Made by a program: the position numbers and the translations under genes. A stretch of DNA of 35,344 nucleotides from an uncultured Flavonifractor sp. (GTDB taxonomy: Bacteria > Bacillota > Clostridia > Oscillospirales > Oscillospiraceae), in assembly GCF_944385615.1 (NCBI RefSeq), contig NZ_CALWXV010000026.1, forward strand, positions 1-35,344, in the 5' to 3' direction. Positions within the stretch are counted from its first letter, which is position 1, and every line of letters starts with the position of its first letter. A model generated the notes under the pieces. It had not been told where the DNA came from. It saw only the letters and a list, made by a program, of their open reading frames with translations, and ran no database searches. This document shows positions 1-9,516 of the stretch, piece by piece.

Positions 1-21
1 ACTATGAAGGAGGGAAGCAAA

Positions 22-492
22 GTGCCCAGAAGAGGAAACGTACCCAAGCGGGAGGTTCTGCCCGATCCTATCTACAATTCCGTCCTGGTGACCAAGCTGG
101 TCAACAGCATCATGCTGGACGGTAAGAAGGGCGTGGCCCAGAAGGTGGTCTACGGAGCTTTCGACATCATCAAGGAAAAGACCGACAAGGACCCCCTGGA
201 CGTGTTCACCACCGCTCTGGAGAACATCATGCCGTCCCTGGAGGTTAAGGCCCGCCGTGTGGGCGGCGCCACCTATCAGGTGCCCATCGAGGTTCGGCCC
301 GAGCGCCGGCAGACCCTGGGTCTGCGGTGGCTCACCACTTACTCCCGCAACCGCAGCGAAAAGACCATGAAGGAGCGGCTGGCCGGTGAGATCATGGATG
401 CCTCCAACAACCTTGGCTCCGCGGTCAAGAAGCGTGAGGACACCCACAAGATGGCCGAGTCCAACAAGGCGTTCGCTCACTATCGCTGGTAA
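22..492 (+). CDS. rpsG: 30S ribosomal protein S7
   Basis: This is the primary rRNA-binding protein of the 30S head; it contacts the 3' major domain of 16S rRNA and the exit-site tRNA. The N-terminus ([15 protein letters not shown]) and the [16 protein letters not shown] segment are diagnostic for S7. I chose the GTG at 22 over the in-frame ATG at 4 because the strong ribosome binding site AAGGAGGG (7-14) lies between them and the ATG overlaps that site. The GTG gives 156 residues, the usual bacterial S7 length. It is the first visible gene of the str operon and is followed after 11 bases by fusA. rpsL would be expected just upstream, outside the window. Confidence 0.97.
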   Translation: MPRRGNVPKREVLPDPIYNSVLVTKLVNSIMLDGKKGVAQKVVYGAFDIIKEKTDKDPLDVFTTALENIMPSLEVKARRVGGATYQVPIEVRPERRQTLGLRWLTTYSRNRSEKTMKERLAGEIMDASNNLGSAVKKREDTHKMAESNKAFAHYRW

Positions 493-503
493 GGAGTTAG
501 AGT

Positions 504-2609
504 ATGCCTAGGAAAGTTACCTTAGAGAATACCAGAAACATCGGCATCATGGCCCACATCGATGCCGGTAAGACTACCACTACCGAGCGCATCCTCTATT
601 ACACCGGCGTTAACTACAAGATCGGTGAGACCCATGATGGTACTGCCACCATGGACTGGATGGCGCAGGAGCAGGAGCGCGGCATCACCATCACCTCCGC
701 CGCCACCACCTGCTACTGGACTGGCTCCAAGCAGCAGTTCCCCCAGACCCGTATCAACATCATCGACACCCCGGGCCACGTGGACTTCACCGTAGAGGTG
801 GAGCGCTCCCTGCGCGTGCTGGACGGCTCTGTGACCGTTATGTGCGCCAAGGGCGGCGTTGAGCCTCAGTCCGAGACCGTGTGGCGTCAGGCCGACCACT
901 ACAAGGTCCCCCGCATGATCTACGTCAATAAGATGGACATCATGGGCGCTGACTTCTACAACGTGCTCAACATGATCCACGACCGCCTGAAGTGTAATGC
1001 CGTGCCCATCCAGCTCCCCATCGGCTCCGAGGATACCTTCAAGGGCATCATCGACCTGGTGGAGATGGACGCCGACATCTACTACGATGAGCTGGGCAAG
1101 GACATGCGGGTGGAGGAGATCCCCGCCGACATGATGGAGCTGGCTCAGGAGTACCGCACCAAGCTGGTGGACGCCTGCGCCGACATCGACGACGAGATCA
1201 TGGAGCTTGCTCTGGAGGAGAAACCCATCCCCGAGGATATGCTGCGCCGTGCCCTGCGTAAGGGCACCATCGAGAACCTGCTGGTTCCCGTGACCTGCGG
1301 CACCTCTTACCGCAACAAGGGCGTACAGAAGCTGCTGGACGCCATTGTGGATTTCATGCCCTCTCCTCTGGACATCCCCGCCATCAAGGGCACCAATCCC
1401 GAGACCGACGAGGAAGACGAGCGTCCCGCCGACGACAACGCTCCCTTCTCCGCTCTGGCCTTTAAGATCATGACCGACCCCTACGTGGGCCGTCTGTCCT
1501 TCTTCCGTGTGTACTCCGGTAAGCTCACCACCGGCTCTTCCGTGCTCAACAGCACCAAGAACCAGAAGGAGCGTATGGGCCGCATCCTTCAGATGCACGC
1601 CAACCACCGTGAGGACATCGAGGAGGTCTTCTCCGGCGATATCGCCGCCGCCGTGGGTCTGAAGAACACCACCACCGGCGATACCCTGTGCGACGAGAAG
1701 GCTCCCATCATTCTGGAGTCCATGGAGTTCCCCGACCCCGTGATCCGGGTGGCCATCGAGCCCAAGACCAAGGCCGGTCAGGAGAAGATGGGCCTGGCTC
1801 TGGTGAAGCTGGCCGAGGAGGACCCCACCTTCAAGACCTACACCGACGAGGAGACTGGTCAGACCATCATCGCCGGTATGGGCGAGCTCCACCTGGAGAT
1901 CATCGTGGACCGTCTGCTCCGCGAGTTCAAGGTGGAGGCCAACGTGGGCGCACCCCAGGTCGCCTATAAGGAGACCATCAAGAAGTCTGTCGAGCAGGAT
2001 ACCAAGTATGCCCGTCAGTCCGGCGGTAAGGGCCAGTACGGCCATGTCCGCATCACTGTGGAGCCCAACGAGCCCGGCAAGGGCTATGAGTTCCTCAACG
2101 AGATCACCGGCGGCGTCATCCCCAAGGAGTATATCCCCGCGGTCGACGCCGGTATCCAGGGCGCCATGCAGGCGGGTATCCTGGCCGGTTATCCCGTGGT
2201 GGACGTGAAGGTCCACCTGACCTTCGGCTCCTATCACGAGGTTGACTCCTCCGAAATGGCGTTTAAGATTGCCGGCTCCATGGCCTTCAAGGAGGCCTGC
2301 CGCAAGGCCGACGCCGTTCTGCTGGAGCCCGTCATGAAGGTTTCCGTCATCGTGCCCGACGAGTATCTGGGCAACGTTATCGGCGATCTGACCAGCCGCC
2401 GCGGTATGATCCAGGGCCAGGAGAGCCGCCCCGGCGCCACTCAGGTGGACGCTCTGGTGCCTTTGGCCAGCATGTTCGGCTATGCTACCGACCTGCGTTC
2501 CTCTACTCAGGGCCGCGGTCAGTACTCCATGGAGCCCCACAGCTATGTGGAGATCCCCAAGAGCATTGCCGAGAAGATCATTGCCGAGCGCGGCCGCAAG
2601 GAAGACTGA
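504..2609 (+). CDS. fusA: Elongation factor G
   Basis: EF-G is the GTPase that drives translocation of tRNA and mRNA on the ribosome and also takes part in ribosome recycling. The 701-residue product has the G-domain motifs [12 protein letters not shown] (P-loop, about residues 17-28), RGITI (switch I end), DTPGHVDF and NKMD, then the domain II-V signatures, including GGKGQYGHV and the C-terminal RRGMIQGQ. The AAGGAG site at 491-496 overlaps the rpsG stop codon region, so the two genes are co-transcribed and probably translationally linked. Length and motifs fit ordinary EF-G rather than a TetM-type protection protein. A very long antisense reading frame is a codon-bias artefact. Confidence 0.98.
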   Translation: MPRKVTLENTRNIGIMAHIDAGKTTTTERILYYTGVNYKIGETHDGTATMDWMAQEQERGITITSAATTCYWTGSKQQFPQTRINIIDTPGHVDFTVEVERSLRVLDGSVTVMCAKGGVEPQSETVWRQADHYKVPRMIYVNKMDIMGADFYNVLNMIHDRLKCNAVPIQLPIGSEDTFKGIIDLVEMDADIYYDELGKDMRVEEIPADMMELAQEYRTKLVDACADIDDEIMELALEEKPIPEDMLRRALRKGTIENLLVPVTCGTSYRNKGVQKLLDAIVDFMPSPLDIPAIKGTNPETDEEDERPADDNAPFSALAFKIMTDPYVGRLSFFRVYSGKLTTGSSVLNSTKNQKERMGRILQMHANHREDIEEVFSGDIAAAVGLKNTTTGDTLCDEKAPIILESMEFPDPVIRVAIEPKTKAGQEKMGLALVKLAEEDPTFKTYTDEETGQTIIAGMGELHLEIIVDRLLREFKVEANVGAPQVAYKETIKKSVEQDTKYARQSGGKGQYGHVRITVEPNEPGKGYEFLNEITGGVIPKEYIPAVDAGIQGAMQAGILAGYPVVDVKVHLTFGSYHEVDSSEMAFKIAGSMAFKEACRKADAVLLEPVMKVSVIVPDEYLGNVIGDLTSRRGMIQGQESRPGATQVDALVPLASMFGYATDLRSSTQGRGQYSMEPHSYVEIPKSIAEKIIAERGRKED

Positions 2610-2643
2610 TTTTTCTTGCGTCATAATTCCCGCAACAAAGGTA

Positions 2644-2672
2644 TTGCATTTTATTCTGCAATGCTATACAAT
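2644..2672 (+). promoter_or_regulatory. Promoter for tuf
   Basis: TTGCAT (2644-2649) and TACAAT (2667-2672) are separated by 17 bases in the AT-rich fusA-tuf gap. This suggests that tuf has its own sigma-A promoter in addition to read-through from the str operon. The overlapping repeat ATTGCA...TGCAAT could form a small hairpin. The start point would be near 2679, about 56 bases before the ATG. Confidence 0.6.
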
Positions 2673-2734
2673 ATTTTCGCATTTATGTGGAAATAACCCC
2701 ATCTTAATTTGAATCATTAAGGAGGACACTTAAA

Positions 2735-3937
<1,203 letters not shown>

Positions 3938-3949
3938 TTAACTCCTTTT

Positions 3950-3985
3950 GCAAAGAAGACCTGCCGTAAGGCAGGTCTTCTTTGC
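3950..3985 (+). terminator. Terminator after tuf
   Basis: A perfect 16-bp stem (3950-3965 with 3970-3985) closes on a GTAA loop 12 bases after the tuf stop codon. The right arm ends in TTCTTTGC rather than a clean T-run, but the stability and position make it the str operon terminator. Confidence 0.85.
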
Positions 3986-3989
3986 GTAG

Positions 3990-4038
3990 GAGGGTGTCCG
4001 TTCGAAGGAAAAGCGTTGTTATTGATATTGAGGAGTAA
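3990..4038 (+). pseudogene. Relic of a second tuf 3' end
   Basis: The stretch 4012-4038 would read SVVIDIEE-stop, matching GVVIEIEE-stop at the end of the intact tuf. The similarity extends upstream: GAGGGTGTCCGT at 3990 matches GAGGGTGGCCGT at 3887, with a net 2-base loss between this point and the tail. It also continues past the stop codon (TAATCTACTCCT against TAATTAACTCCT). No open frame upstream joins it, so it is a non-coding remnant. It is best explained as what is left of a duplicated or second tuf gene, or of its 3' end and terminator. Confidence 0.7.
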
Positions 4039-4053
4039 TCTACTCCTGTCAGA

Positions 4054-4085
4054 AGAGAGCCAGCCAAGAGGCTGGCTCTCTTTTT
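4054..4085 (+). terminator. Second terminator, after the tuf relic
   Basis: A perfect 12-bp stem (AGAGAGCCAGCC, 4054-4065, with 4070-4081), an AAGA loop and a run of five T. It follows the tuf-like tail at the same spacing as the first terminator follows tuf, which suggests it was the terminator of the lost copy. Confidence 0.85.
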
Positions 4086-4148
4086 GTTAGGAGGGGCCCG
4101 CCATAATCTATGGCTGCCTGCCTTTAAGGTCGGAGAAAAGAGTGGGGC

Positions 4149-4177
4149 TTGTCCAGGACGGAAAGCTATGATAAAAT
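4149..4177 (+). promoter_or_regulatory. Promoter for mscS
   Basis: TTGTCC (4149-4154), 17 bases, then TAAAAT (4172-4177). It predicts a start near 4184, so the in-frame TTG at 4149 is part of the -35 element and cannot be the start codon of the following gene. Confidence 0.65.
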
Positions 4178-4205
4178 AGCCGCAGCCGTAGAAAGGAAGA
4201 AAGCT

Positions 4206-5063
4206 ATGCTTACAAATTTGACCAGTATATCGCCGGAGGAGGCCGAGGAGACCATCCAGACGGTGACCGGCTTTTTCAGCGACCTGAACCTGCAAAAAAT
4301 CATCACCATCATACTGCTTTTTGCGGGCTGTATGGTGGCTATGAAGATCATTTTGAAAGTAACCGACCGGGCTTTCCGCAAGCTGGAAGTGGAGAAAAGT
4401 CTCCACACCTTTCTCCACGCTGCGCTGCGGGTGATCCTGTGGCTCATTACGGTCTGCATTGTACTGGACTATGTGGGCGTGCCCATGACCAGTCTGGTGG
4501 CAGTGCTGGGAGTCATCGGTCTGGCGGTATCTCTGGCCATCCAGGGGACCCTTTCCAATCTGGCCGGCGGTATTCAGGTATTGGTATCCAAGCCCTTTAA
4601 GGCGGGGGATTTTGTGGAGGCCGGCGGCGTCAGCGGTACGGTGAAAGAGGTGGGACTGGCCTATACCAAGCTGAATACCATTGACAATAAAGTGATTTCC
4701 GTACCTAATGGACAGATTTCGTCAGAAAAGATCATCAATTACACCACCGCCGAGCAGCGCCGGGTGGATCTGAAGTTTGATGCCTCCTATGACGCCCCCG
4801 CTGAGCAGGTGCTCGCCGCCATCAAAGGGGTGATCAGCGCCCATCCCAAGGCGCTCTTTACCCCAAAGCCTTTTGTGCGGGTATCCGCCTATAAGGACAG
4901 CAGTATTGAATACAGTATCCGGGTCTGGTGTGCCACGGCGGACTATTGGGACCTTTACTATGACTTGCTGGAGCAGGTGAAAAAAGCCTTTGACGAACGG
5001 GGCATCGAGATCCCGTACAATCATTTAAACGTCCACCTGATCCCACCGGAGAAACAAGCATAA
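4206..5063 (+). CDS. mscS: MscS-type small-conductance mechanosensitive channel
   Basis: This is a predicted homoheptameric inner-membrane channel that releases solutes on sudden osmotic downshift. The 285-residue length matches the classical MscS (286 in E. coli). Three membrane segments are seen at about residues 31-52, 72-92 and 95-123. The third is the glycine/alanine-rich pore helix (SLVAVLGVIGLAVSLAIQG). It is followed by the family signature LSNLAGGIQVL, the beta domain (FVEAGGVSGTVKEVGL, VPNGQI) and a C-terminal alpha/beta domain. The ATG at 4206 has the site AGGAAG at 4194-4199 and lies just downstream of its own promoter. It is monocistronic, ending against a hairpin shared with the convergent DUF4830 gene. 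Confidence 0.92.
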   Translation: MLTNLTSISPEEAEETIQTVTGFFSDLNLQKIITIILLFAGCMVAMKIILKVTDRAFRKLEVEKSLHTFLHAALRVILWLITVCIVLDYVGVPMTSLVAVLGVIGLAVSLAIQGTLSNLAGGIQVLVSKPFKAGDFVEAGGVSGTVKEVGLAYTKLNTIDNKVISVPNGQISSEKIINYTTAEQRRVDLKFDASYDAPAEQVLAAIKGVISAHPKALFTPKPFVRVSAYKDSSIEYSIRVWCATADYWDLYYDLLEQVKKAFDERGIEIPYNHLNVHLIPPEKQA

Positions 5064-5076
5064 TAGGGGAGATGAT

Positions 5077-5106
5077 ATGTGCGGCGCCCTAGGGAGCGCC
5101 GCACAT
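5077..5106. terminator. Hairpin between convergent genes
   Basis: An 11-bp perfect stem (ATGTGCGGCGC 5077-5087 with 5096-5106) and an 8-base loop sit between the ends of mscS and the DUF4830 gene. It lacks a T-run on either side, so termination is plausible but not certain. Confidence 0.5.
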
Positions 5107-5110
5107 TCTG

Positions 5111-5584
5111 TCAGCCGGGCATGGTCAGCCCATGGATAAAGCCTCCCAGTTGAGGAGACAGCACATCTCCGCCAATCACTGTATTCTTGTAGATCAACAA
5201 ACCGGCCTGGATGCCGGTTTCACCAGTGGGATAGTTGTTGATGGCATAGGTATAGCGCTTGACCCGCTTGCCCTGGTAGTCGGTCAGATCAAAGCCCTGA
5301 GCGGTTTGAAGATCCAGGTACTGGGTATAGCTCTCATCAAAGGTTTCCGGGATCAGCAGCTCTTCCACCGCCGTGGGCTCCTGGGAGACCTGCCAGCCGT
5401 AGCTTTCCAGATAGGCCACACGGTCCTCGTTGGTCTTGATCCCGGTGGGGCTGACCACGCCGGAGACCGCCGTATCCTGCCCCCCCAGACCTGCCGCAGC
5501 CAGCAGGATCCCGCATACAACCGCCGCGGCGGCGGCCACAGCCAGAATCGGCCCTTTTCGGACCCTGGCGGTAATGATAAACAC
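5111..5584 (-). CDS. DUF4830 domain-containing membrane-anchored protein
   Basis: The 157-residue product has a short basic N-terminus, one hydrophobic alanine/valine-rich segment at about residues 14-37, and an extracytoplasmic C-terminal domain of about 115 residues. That domain contains GIKTNEDRVAYLESYGW and TYAINNYPTGETGIQAGLLIYKN, which resemble the DUF4830 family. No biochemical function is known. The GTG at 5584 was chosen because it has an upstream AAAGGGG site and puts the hydrophobic segment at a natural position; upstream extension would run into the rsuA promoter area. It is divergent from the pseudouridine synthase gene, an arrangement I believe is common in related gut Clostridia. 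Confidence 0.75.
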   Translation of the reverse strand: MFIITARVRKGPILAVAAAAAVVCGILLAAAGLGGQDTAVSGVVSPTGIKTNEDRVAYLESYGWQVSQEPTAVEELLIPETFDESYTQYLDLQTAQGFDLTDYQGKRVKRYTYAINNYPTGETGIQAGLLIYKNTVIGGDVLSPQLGGFIHGLTMPG

Positions 5585-5610
5585 AGCGCAACGCCCCTTT
5601 CCCAAAATGC

Positions 5611-5619
5611 TGGTATAAA
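5611..5619 (+). promoter_or_regulatory. Possible extended -10 promoter for the pseudouridine synthase
   Basis: TGGTATAAA at 5611-5619 fits an extended -10 element about 65 bases before the GTG start. No convincing -35 is present. A small inverted repeat, CCGGCA...TGCCGG, lies in the leader. Confidence 0.35.
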
Positions 5620-5683
5620 AAGGGTATGTATCCGGCAGGCAGCTTATGCCGGGAAATGGGGAAACGGACAAGGAGGTCTGTCA

Positions 5684-6397
5684 GTGGAACGTCTGGATAA
5701 GATTTTAGCCAATACCGGCCGCTGGTCCCGGAAAGAGGCGAGGGAGCTGGTGCGGGCGGGCCGGGTGACGGTAAACGGAGCCGTTGCCGCGTCTCCTGAG
5801 GAGAAGTGGGACCCGGCCGCTCAGTTTTTGATAGACGGTATGCCGGTTTCCGGGGAGCGGCTGGTCTATCTGATGCTCCACAAGCCCGCCGGGCTGGTGT
5901 CCGCCACGGAAGACCCCCGGCAGCCCACAGTGCTGGAGCTGCTGCCGGAGCATCTGAAGCGGGTGGGACTCTTTCCGGCGGGGCGGCTGGACAAGGACAC
6001 TGAGGGCCTATTGCTGCTCACCAACGACGGGGAGATGGCTCACCGGCTGCTCTCTCCCCGCCGCCATGTGGACAAGACCTACTTTGTCCGGGTGGAGGGG
6101 GCGCTGGACACCGCTGACACGGCGGCATTTTCCACAGGAATGACTCTGGGGGACGGCCTGGTGTGTATGCCCGCCGGGCTGGAGCTGCTGGAGGAAGCGG
6201 ATACCGCTATCGTTACCCTGCGGGAGGGAAAGTACCATCAGATCAAGCGGATGCTGGCCAGCCGTGGCAAACCGGTACGTTACCTCAAGCGTCTGACCAT
6301 GGGGCCACTGTCCCTGGACCCAGCTCTGAAGCGAGGGGAGTGGCGGCCGCTGACCGGGGAAGAATTGGCCGCGCTGCGTACTGTTGCAGGACTTTGA
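5684..6397 (+). CDS. rsuA: RsuA/RluB-family rRNA pseudouridine synthase
   Basis: This predicted enzyme isomerises a specific uridine in rRNA to pseudouridine. The 237-residue protein starts with an S4 RNA-binding domain (ERLDKILANTGRWSRKEAREL, about residues 2-45). The catalytic domain follows, with HKPAGLVSAT and the motif FPAGRLDKDTEGLLLLTNDG carrying the catalytic aspartate. GRLDKDTEGLLL is typical of the RsuA (16S U516) branch rather than RluB, but exact target assignment from sequence alone is uncertain. Start GTG 5684 follows AGGAGG (5671-5676). Upstream in-frame sequence is antisense to the DUF4830 gene and was excluded. Confidence 0.9.
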   Translation: MERLDKILANTGRWSRKEARELVRAGRVTVNGAVAASPEEKWDPAAQFLIDGMPVSGERLVYLMLHKPAGLVSATEDPRQPTVLELLPEHLKRVGLFPAGRLDKDTEGLLLLTNDGEMAHRLLSPRRHVDKTYFVRVEGALDTADTAAFSTGMTLGDGLVCMPAGLELLEEADTAIVTLREGKYHQIKRMLASRGKPVRYLKRLTMGPLSLDPALKRGEWRPLTGEELAALRTVAGL

Positions 6398-6472
6398 GCG
6401 GATGCCGGGAGGCCCTTGGTCTGTACGCCACCCCTTTTTAGTCAATATCACCAAAAAACTTTAAAAAAGCTA

Positions 6473-6501
6473 TTGAAAAGAGCAAAAAAAACCGGTATAA
6501 T
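6473..6501 (+). promoter_or_regulatory. Strong promoter for the regulator-ftsEX operon
   Basis: TTGAAA (6473-6478), a 17-base spacer and a consensus TATAAT (6496-6501). The predicted start, near 6508, leaves an untranslated leader of about 225 bases before the ATG at 6733. Confidence 0.8.
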
Positions 6502-6507
6502 AGTGGC

Positions 6508-6732
6508 TGTTGAATGAACTTGTCTGCCGGAGCCGTTTTCTGGCGGAAACAGGGCCTGTTTTGTCTCAAATTTGACGGGCAGGACCCGGTTGATTACGAC
6601 AACAAAGCGGGATTTTAAGGAAGAAATCCCGCGTCTATCCAGATCGGGCGGAGTTGGAACGCCCTTGTGTGTGTTATTTGAATGAGAGGCAGAGATCCTG
6701 AGCCAGGGATGAATATAAGGAGGCATACGACC
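6508..6732 (+). other. Long structured 5' leader of the PucR-type regulator gene
   Basis: The non-coding stretch between rsuA and the regulator holds, after the promoter, a near-perfect palindrome AAACAGGGCCTGTTT (6547-6561), a 9-bp hairpin (GCGGGATTT 6607-6615 with 6624-6632) and a shorter hairpin (GGGCG 6646-6650 with 6660-6664). No convincing small open frame or known riboswitch consensus was recognised, and there is no clear terminator. It may be a cis-regulatory RNA or a set of operator sites. Confidence 0.4.
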
Positions 6733-7824
6733 ATGTCCAGCAGAATTTTTCAGAGCGTTGTCTTGCAGATGAAAGACAGCACAGAACGGGCCATTGGTGT
6801 CATCGATTCTGAGGGTACGGTTGTGGCCTGTAATGAGCTCAGCTGTATCGGGGAGCACTGGCCCGGTGCGGTTGAGGCGGTCAACCGGGGCGAAGGAGAC
6901 ACCGTGCGCTTTGAAGGGCGTACTTTTAAGGCGCTGGCCGGCTGGGGTTCCCAGTTTGACTACGCCGTCTTTGCCAAGGGCGAGGATGCCGAGGCCAACA
7001 TGGTGTGCTCGATGGCCACAGTGGCGCTCAACGGCGCCAAGACCTATTATGAGGAGAAGCACGATAAGGCTACCTTTGTCAAGAACATCATCTCGGACAA
7101 CATTCTGCTGGGGGATATCTATGTCCGGGCCAAGGAGCTCCATTTTGTCTCTGAGGCGCCCCGGGCGGTTTTCCTGATCCGGCAGGTGGAGACCACCGAC
7201 CCCGCCCTGATCGACGTGGTCCACGCGCTCTTCCCCGATAATCAGGTGGATTTTGTCCTCTCCATCAGCGAGACCGACGTTGCCCTCATCAAGCAGCTCA
7301 GCGAGGGGGCGGAGATTCGGGATCTGCACAAGATCGCCAAACAGATCGAGGATAAGATCACCGAGGAGCTCCATATCCGGGTGGTCATCGGTATCGGCAC
7401 CATCGTGGGCCACATCCGGGAGCTGGCCCGGGCCTACAAGGAGGCCGGCATCGCCATCGACGTGGGCCGGGTGTTCGATACCGAAAAGAGCATCATCAAC
7501 TATGAGAACCTGGGCATTGGACGGCTGATCTATCAGCTGCCCACTACCCTGTGTGAGATGTTCCTCCAGGAGGTCTTTAAGAAGAACCCCATCGACGCTC
7601 TGGACCAGGAGACCCTATTCACCATCAACAAATTCTTTGAAAACAACCTGAACGTGTCCGAGACCGCCCGGAAACTCTTTGTCCACCGCAATACTTTGGT
7701 GTACCGGCTGGAGAAGATCAAGAAGCTGACCGGTCTGGATCTGCGGGAGTTTGACGACGCCATCACCTTCAAGGTGGCGCTGATGGTCAAAAAGTATCTG
7801 ATCTCCCGGGGCATCGATAACTGA
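6733..7824 (+). CDS. PucR/CdaR-type helix-turn-helix regulator
   Basis: The 363-residue predicted cytoplasmic transcription factor has a C-terminal HTH of the PucR/CdaR type (HTH_30). The match is NVSETARKLFVHRNTLVYRLEKI at about residues 306-328, followed by TGLDLREFDDAITFKVAL. The N-terminal half (VIDSEGTVVACNE, about residues 20-35) resembles a ligand-sensing domain, and a GGDEF-like/middle region separates the two. Start ATG 6733 follows AAGGAGG (6718-6724). An upstream in-frame ATG at 6682 was rejected because that site lies inside the extension. It lies 89 bases before ftsE in the same direction, so it may control the division/cell-wall module. The effector is unknown. Confidence 0.8.
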   Translation: MSSRIFQSVVLQMKDSTERAIGVIDSEGTVVACNELSCIGEHWPGAVEAVNRGEGDTVRFEGRTFKALAGWGSQFDYAVFAKGEDAEANMVCSMATVALNGAKTYYEEKHDKATFVKNIISDNILLGDIYVRAKELHFVSEAPRAVFLIRQVETTDPALIDVVHALFPDNQVDFVLSISETDVALIKQLSEGAEIRDLHKIAKQIEDKITEELHIRVVIGIGTIVGHIRELARAYKEAGIAIDVGRVFDTEKSIINYENLGIGRLIYQLPTTLCEMFLQEVFKKNPIDALDQETLFTINKFFENNLNVSETARKLFVHRNTLVYRLEKIKKLTGLDLREFDDAITFKVALMVKKYLISRGIDN

Positions 7825-7837
7825 ACCCAGACTGCGA

Positions 7838-7873
7838 GCCGCAGAGGACATCGCCCCTGATGTCTTCTGCGGC
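7838..7873 (+). other. Hairpin between the regulator and ftsE
   Basis: A 15-bp stem with one G-U pair (GCCGCAGAGGACATC 7838-7852 with 7859-7873) and a GCCCCT loop. There is no T-run after it, so it is more likely a transcript-stability or partial attenuation element than a full terminator. Confidence 0.5.
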
Positions 7874-7913
7874 ACGTGAGTTTGTCCCCAATCCATAAAA
7901 AGAGGTATACAGC

Positions 7914-8606
7914 GTGATACGTCTGATCGACATTCAAAAGTCCTATGATAACGGGACCAAGGCCCTGAAAGGGGTCAATCTGCGCATTGACGACGGCGAG
8001 TTCGTCTTTCTGGTGGGACCGTCCGGCTCGGGTAAGTCTACCATTCTGAAGCTGATTACTGCTGAGATCGCCCCCACCGGAGGGCGGCTGATGGTCAACG
8101 GCTACAATCTGAATAACATTACGCCCCGTCAGGTGCCCCACATGCGGCGTACCCTGGGGGTCATCTTTCAGGATTTCCGCCTGATCGAGAAAAAAACCGT
8201 GAAGGAGAATCTGGTTTTTGCCATGCAGGCGGTGGGTGCTTCCCCCAAAGAGATCCGCAAGCGGGTGGCCTATGTGCTGGATCTGGTGGGATTGCTGAAC
8301 AAAGGGAATCAGCGCCCTGACGAGCTCTCCGGCGGTGAGCAGCAGCGCGTGGCGATTGCCCGCGCCCTGGTCAACAATCCACAGATGATCATCGCCGACG
8401 AGCCCACCGGCAATCTGGACCCCATGCGCTCTCTGGAGATCATGATGCTGTTGGAGCGCATCAATGAGCTGGGCACCACCGTACTGGTGGTCACCCACGA
8501 ACGGGAACTGGTCGACCGCTTCTCCAAGCGGGTGGTGGCCATTGAAAACGGCAGAATCATCAGCGACGAGACAGGCGGGTATTATAACAATGAGACAACG
8601 ATATAG
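7914..8606 (+). CDS. ftsE: Cell division ABC-type ATPase FtsE
   Basis: FtsE is the ATP-binding partner of FtsX. The complex transmits ATP hydrolysis across the membrane to switch on peptidoglycan hydrolases. The 230-residue protein has Walker A GPSGSGKST (about residues 36-44), the Q-loop FQDFRLI, signature LSGGEQQRVAIARAL, Walker B IIADEPTGNLD and the H-loop TVLVVTHE. The QDFRLI stretch and length match FtsE rather than a generic MacB-type ATPase. Start is GTG 7914 behind AGAGG. Its end overlaps the ftsX start by 17 bases, and the M23 factor follows. Confidence 0.93.
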   Translation: MIRLIDIQKSYDNGTKALKGVNLRIDDGEFVFLVGPSGSGKSTILKLITAEIAPTGGRLMVNGYNLNNITPRQVPHMRRTLGVIFQDFRLIEKKTVKENLVFAMQAVGASPKEIRKRVAYVLDLVGLLNKGNQRPDELSGGEQQRVAIARALVNNPQMIIADEPTGNLDPMRSLEIMMLLERINELGTTVLVVTHERELVDRFSKRVVAIENGRIISDETGGYYNNETTI

Positions 8607-9480
8607 TTTTGGCTATCTGTTTTCCGAGGGATTTCACAGCATTTTTACCCACGGATTTATGTCCTTTGCAGCAGTGTGCATGATTGTGTGCTGTCTGCTC
8701 ATTATGGGTTCCTTTTCTCTGGTGGCGGTGAACGCGGAGAATATGTTCAGCGACTTAGAGCAGGAAAACCAGTTTACGGCATACATAGATGAAGCGCTTA
8801 CCCAGGAGGAGGCCCGGGCCCTTCAGGATGACATTGAGGCGGTGCCCAATGTAGCCCGGGCGGAGTTTGAGAGCAAGGAACAGGCCCAGACGGAGTTTGA
8901 GGCCGACTATGACGGAAACCCGCTGTTTGAGGGACTGCCCTCCAGCGTCTACCGGGACCGGTTTCACATCTATCTGGACGATATCAGCCTTCTGACCCAG
9001 ACAGAGGATGCGGTGAAGCAGGTGGACGGGGTGGCCTCCACCAAGTCGGCTCCCGAGATCGCCGAGGGATTTACCGTCATCCGCAACATCGCCAGCGCGG
9101 TGGCTGTGATCCTGGTGGCCATCCTGCTGTTGGTCAGTCTGTTCATCATCTCCAACACCATCAAGCTGGCCACCTTCAACCGGCGGGAGGAGATCGCCAT
9201 CATGAAGATGTGCGGCGCCACCAATGCCTTTGTCAGATGGCCCTTTGTGTTTGAGGGTATGATCCTGGGCCTCACCGGCGCTATTGTGGGCTTTTTCCTC
9301 CAGTGGGGTGTGTATGCCCTGGTAAGTCAGGCCATCAGCACCTCCGATACCATCCAGCTCATTCAGATCCTGCCCTTCCAGCCCATGGCCCTGTGGGTAT
9401 TGGCGGCCTTCCTGGTCACCGGTCTGGTCATCGGCGTGGTGGGCTCTGTGCTGGCCATTCGTAAATTCCTGCAGGTGTAA
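8590..9480 (+). CDS. ftsX: Cell division permease-like protein FtsX
   Basis: FtsX is the membrane subunit of FtsEX; its extracellular loop recruits and activates hydrolases or their EnvC-type activators. The 296-residue product has the FtsX plan: an N-terminal membrane helix (about residues 18-42), an extracytoplasmic domain of about 130 residues, then three helices near the C-terminus. The conserved stretch TIKLATFNRREEIAIMKMCGATNAFVRWPFVFEGM precedes the last two helices. The ATG at 8590 is 17 bases inside ftsE, consistent with translational coupling. A 36-base gap separates it from the M23 gene. Confidence 0.93.
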   Translation: MRQRYSFGYLFSEGFHSIFTHGFMSFAAVCMIVCCLLIMGSFSLVAVNAENMFSDLEQENQFTAYIDEALTQEEARALQDDIEAVPNVARAEFESKEQAQTEFEADYDGNPLFEGLPSSVYRDRFHIYLDDISLLTQTEDAVKQVDGVASTKSAPEIAEGFTVIRNIASAVAVILVAILLLVSLFIISNTIKLATFNRREEIAIMKMCGATNAFVRWPFVFEGMILGLTGAIVGFFLQWGVYALVSQAISTSDTIQLIQILPFQPMALWVLAAFLVTGLVIGVVGSVLAIRKFLQV

Positions 9481-9516
9481 TGATGCATGAGGCATCCCGG
9501 AAAAGGAGAAAGAATC

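Noticed and set aside
522-2624. A 700-codon open frame antisense to fusA
   Set aside because: It mirrors the fusA frame almost exactly, has a low-complexity His/Leu/Gly-rich translation and is explained by strong codon bias. EF-G on the plus strand is certain.
4149-4205. TTG start giving a 19-residue extension of MscS
   Set aside because: The TTG is part of a good -35 element and the mRNA should begin downstream of it. The ATG at 4206 has a ribosome binding site and gives the family length.
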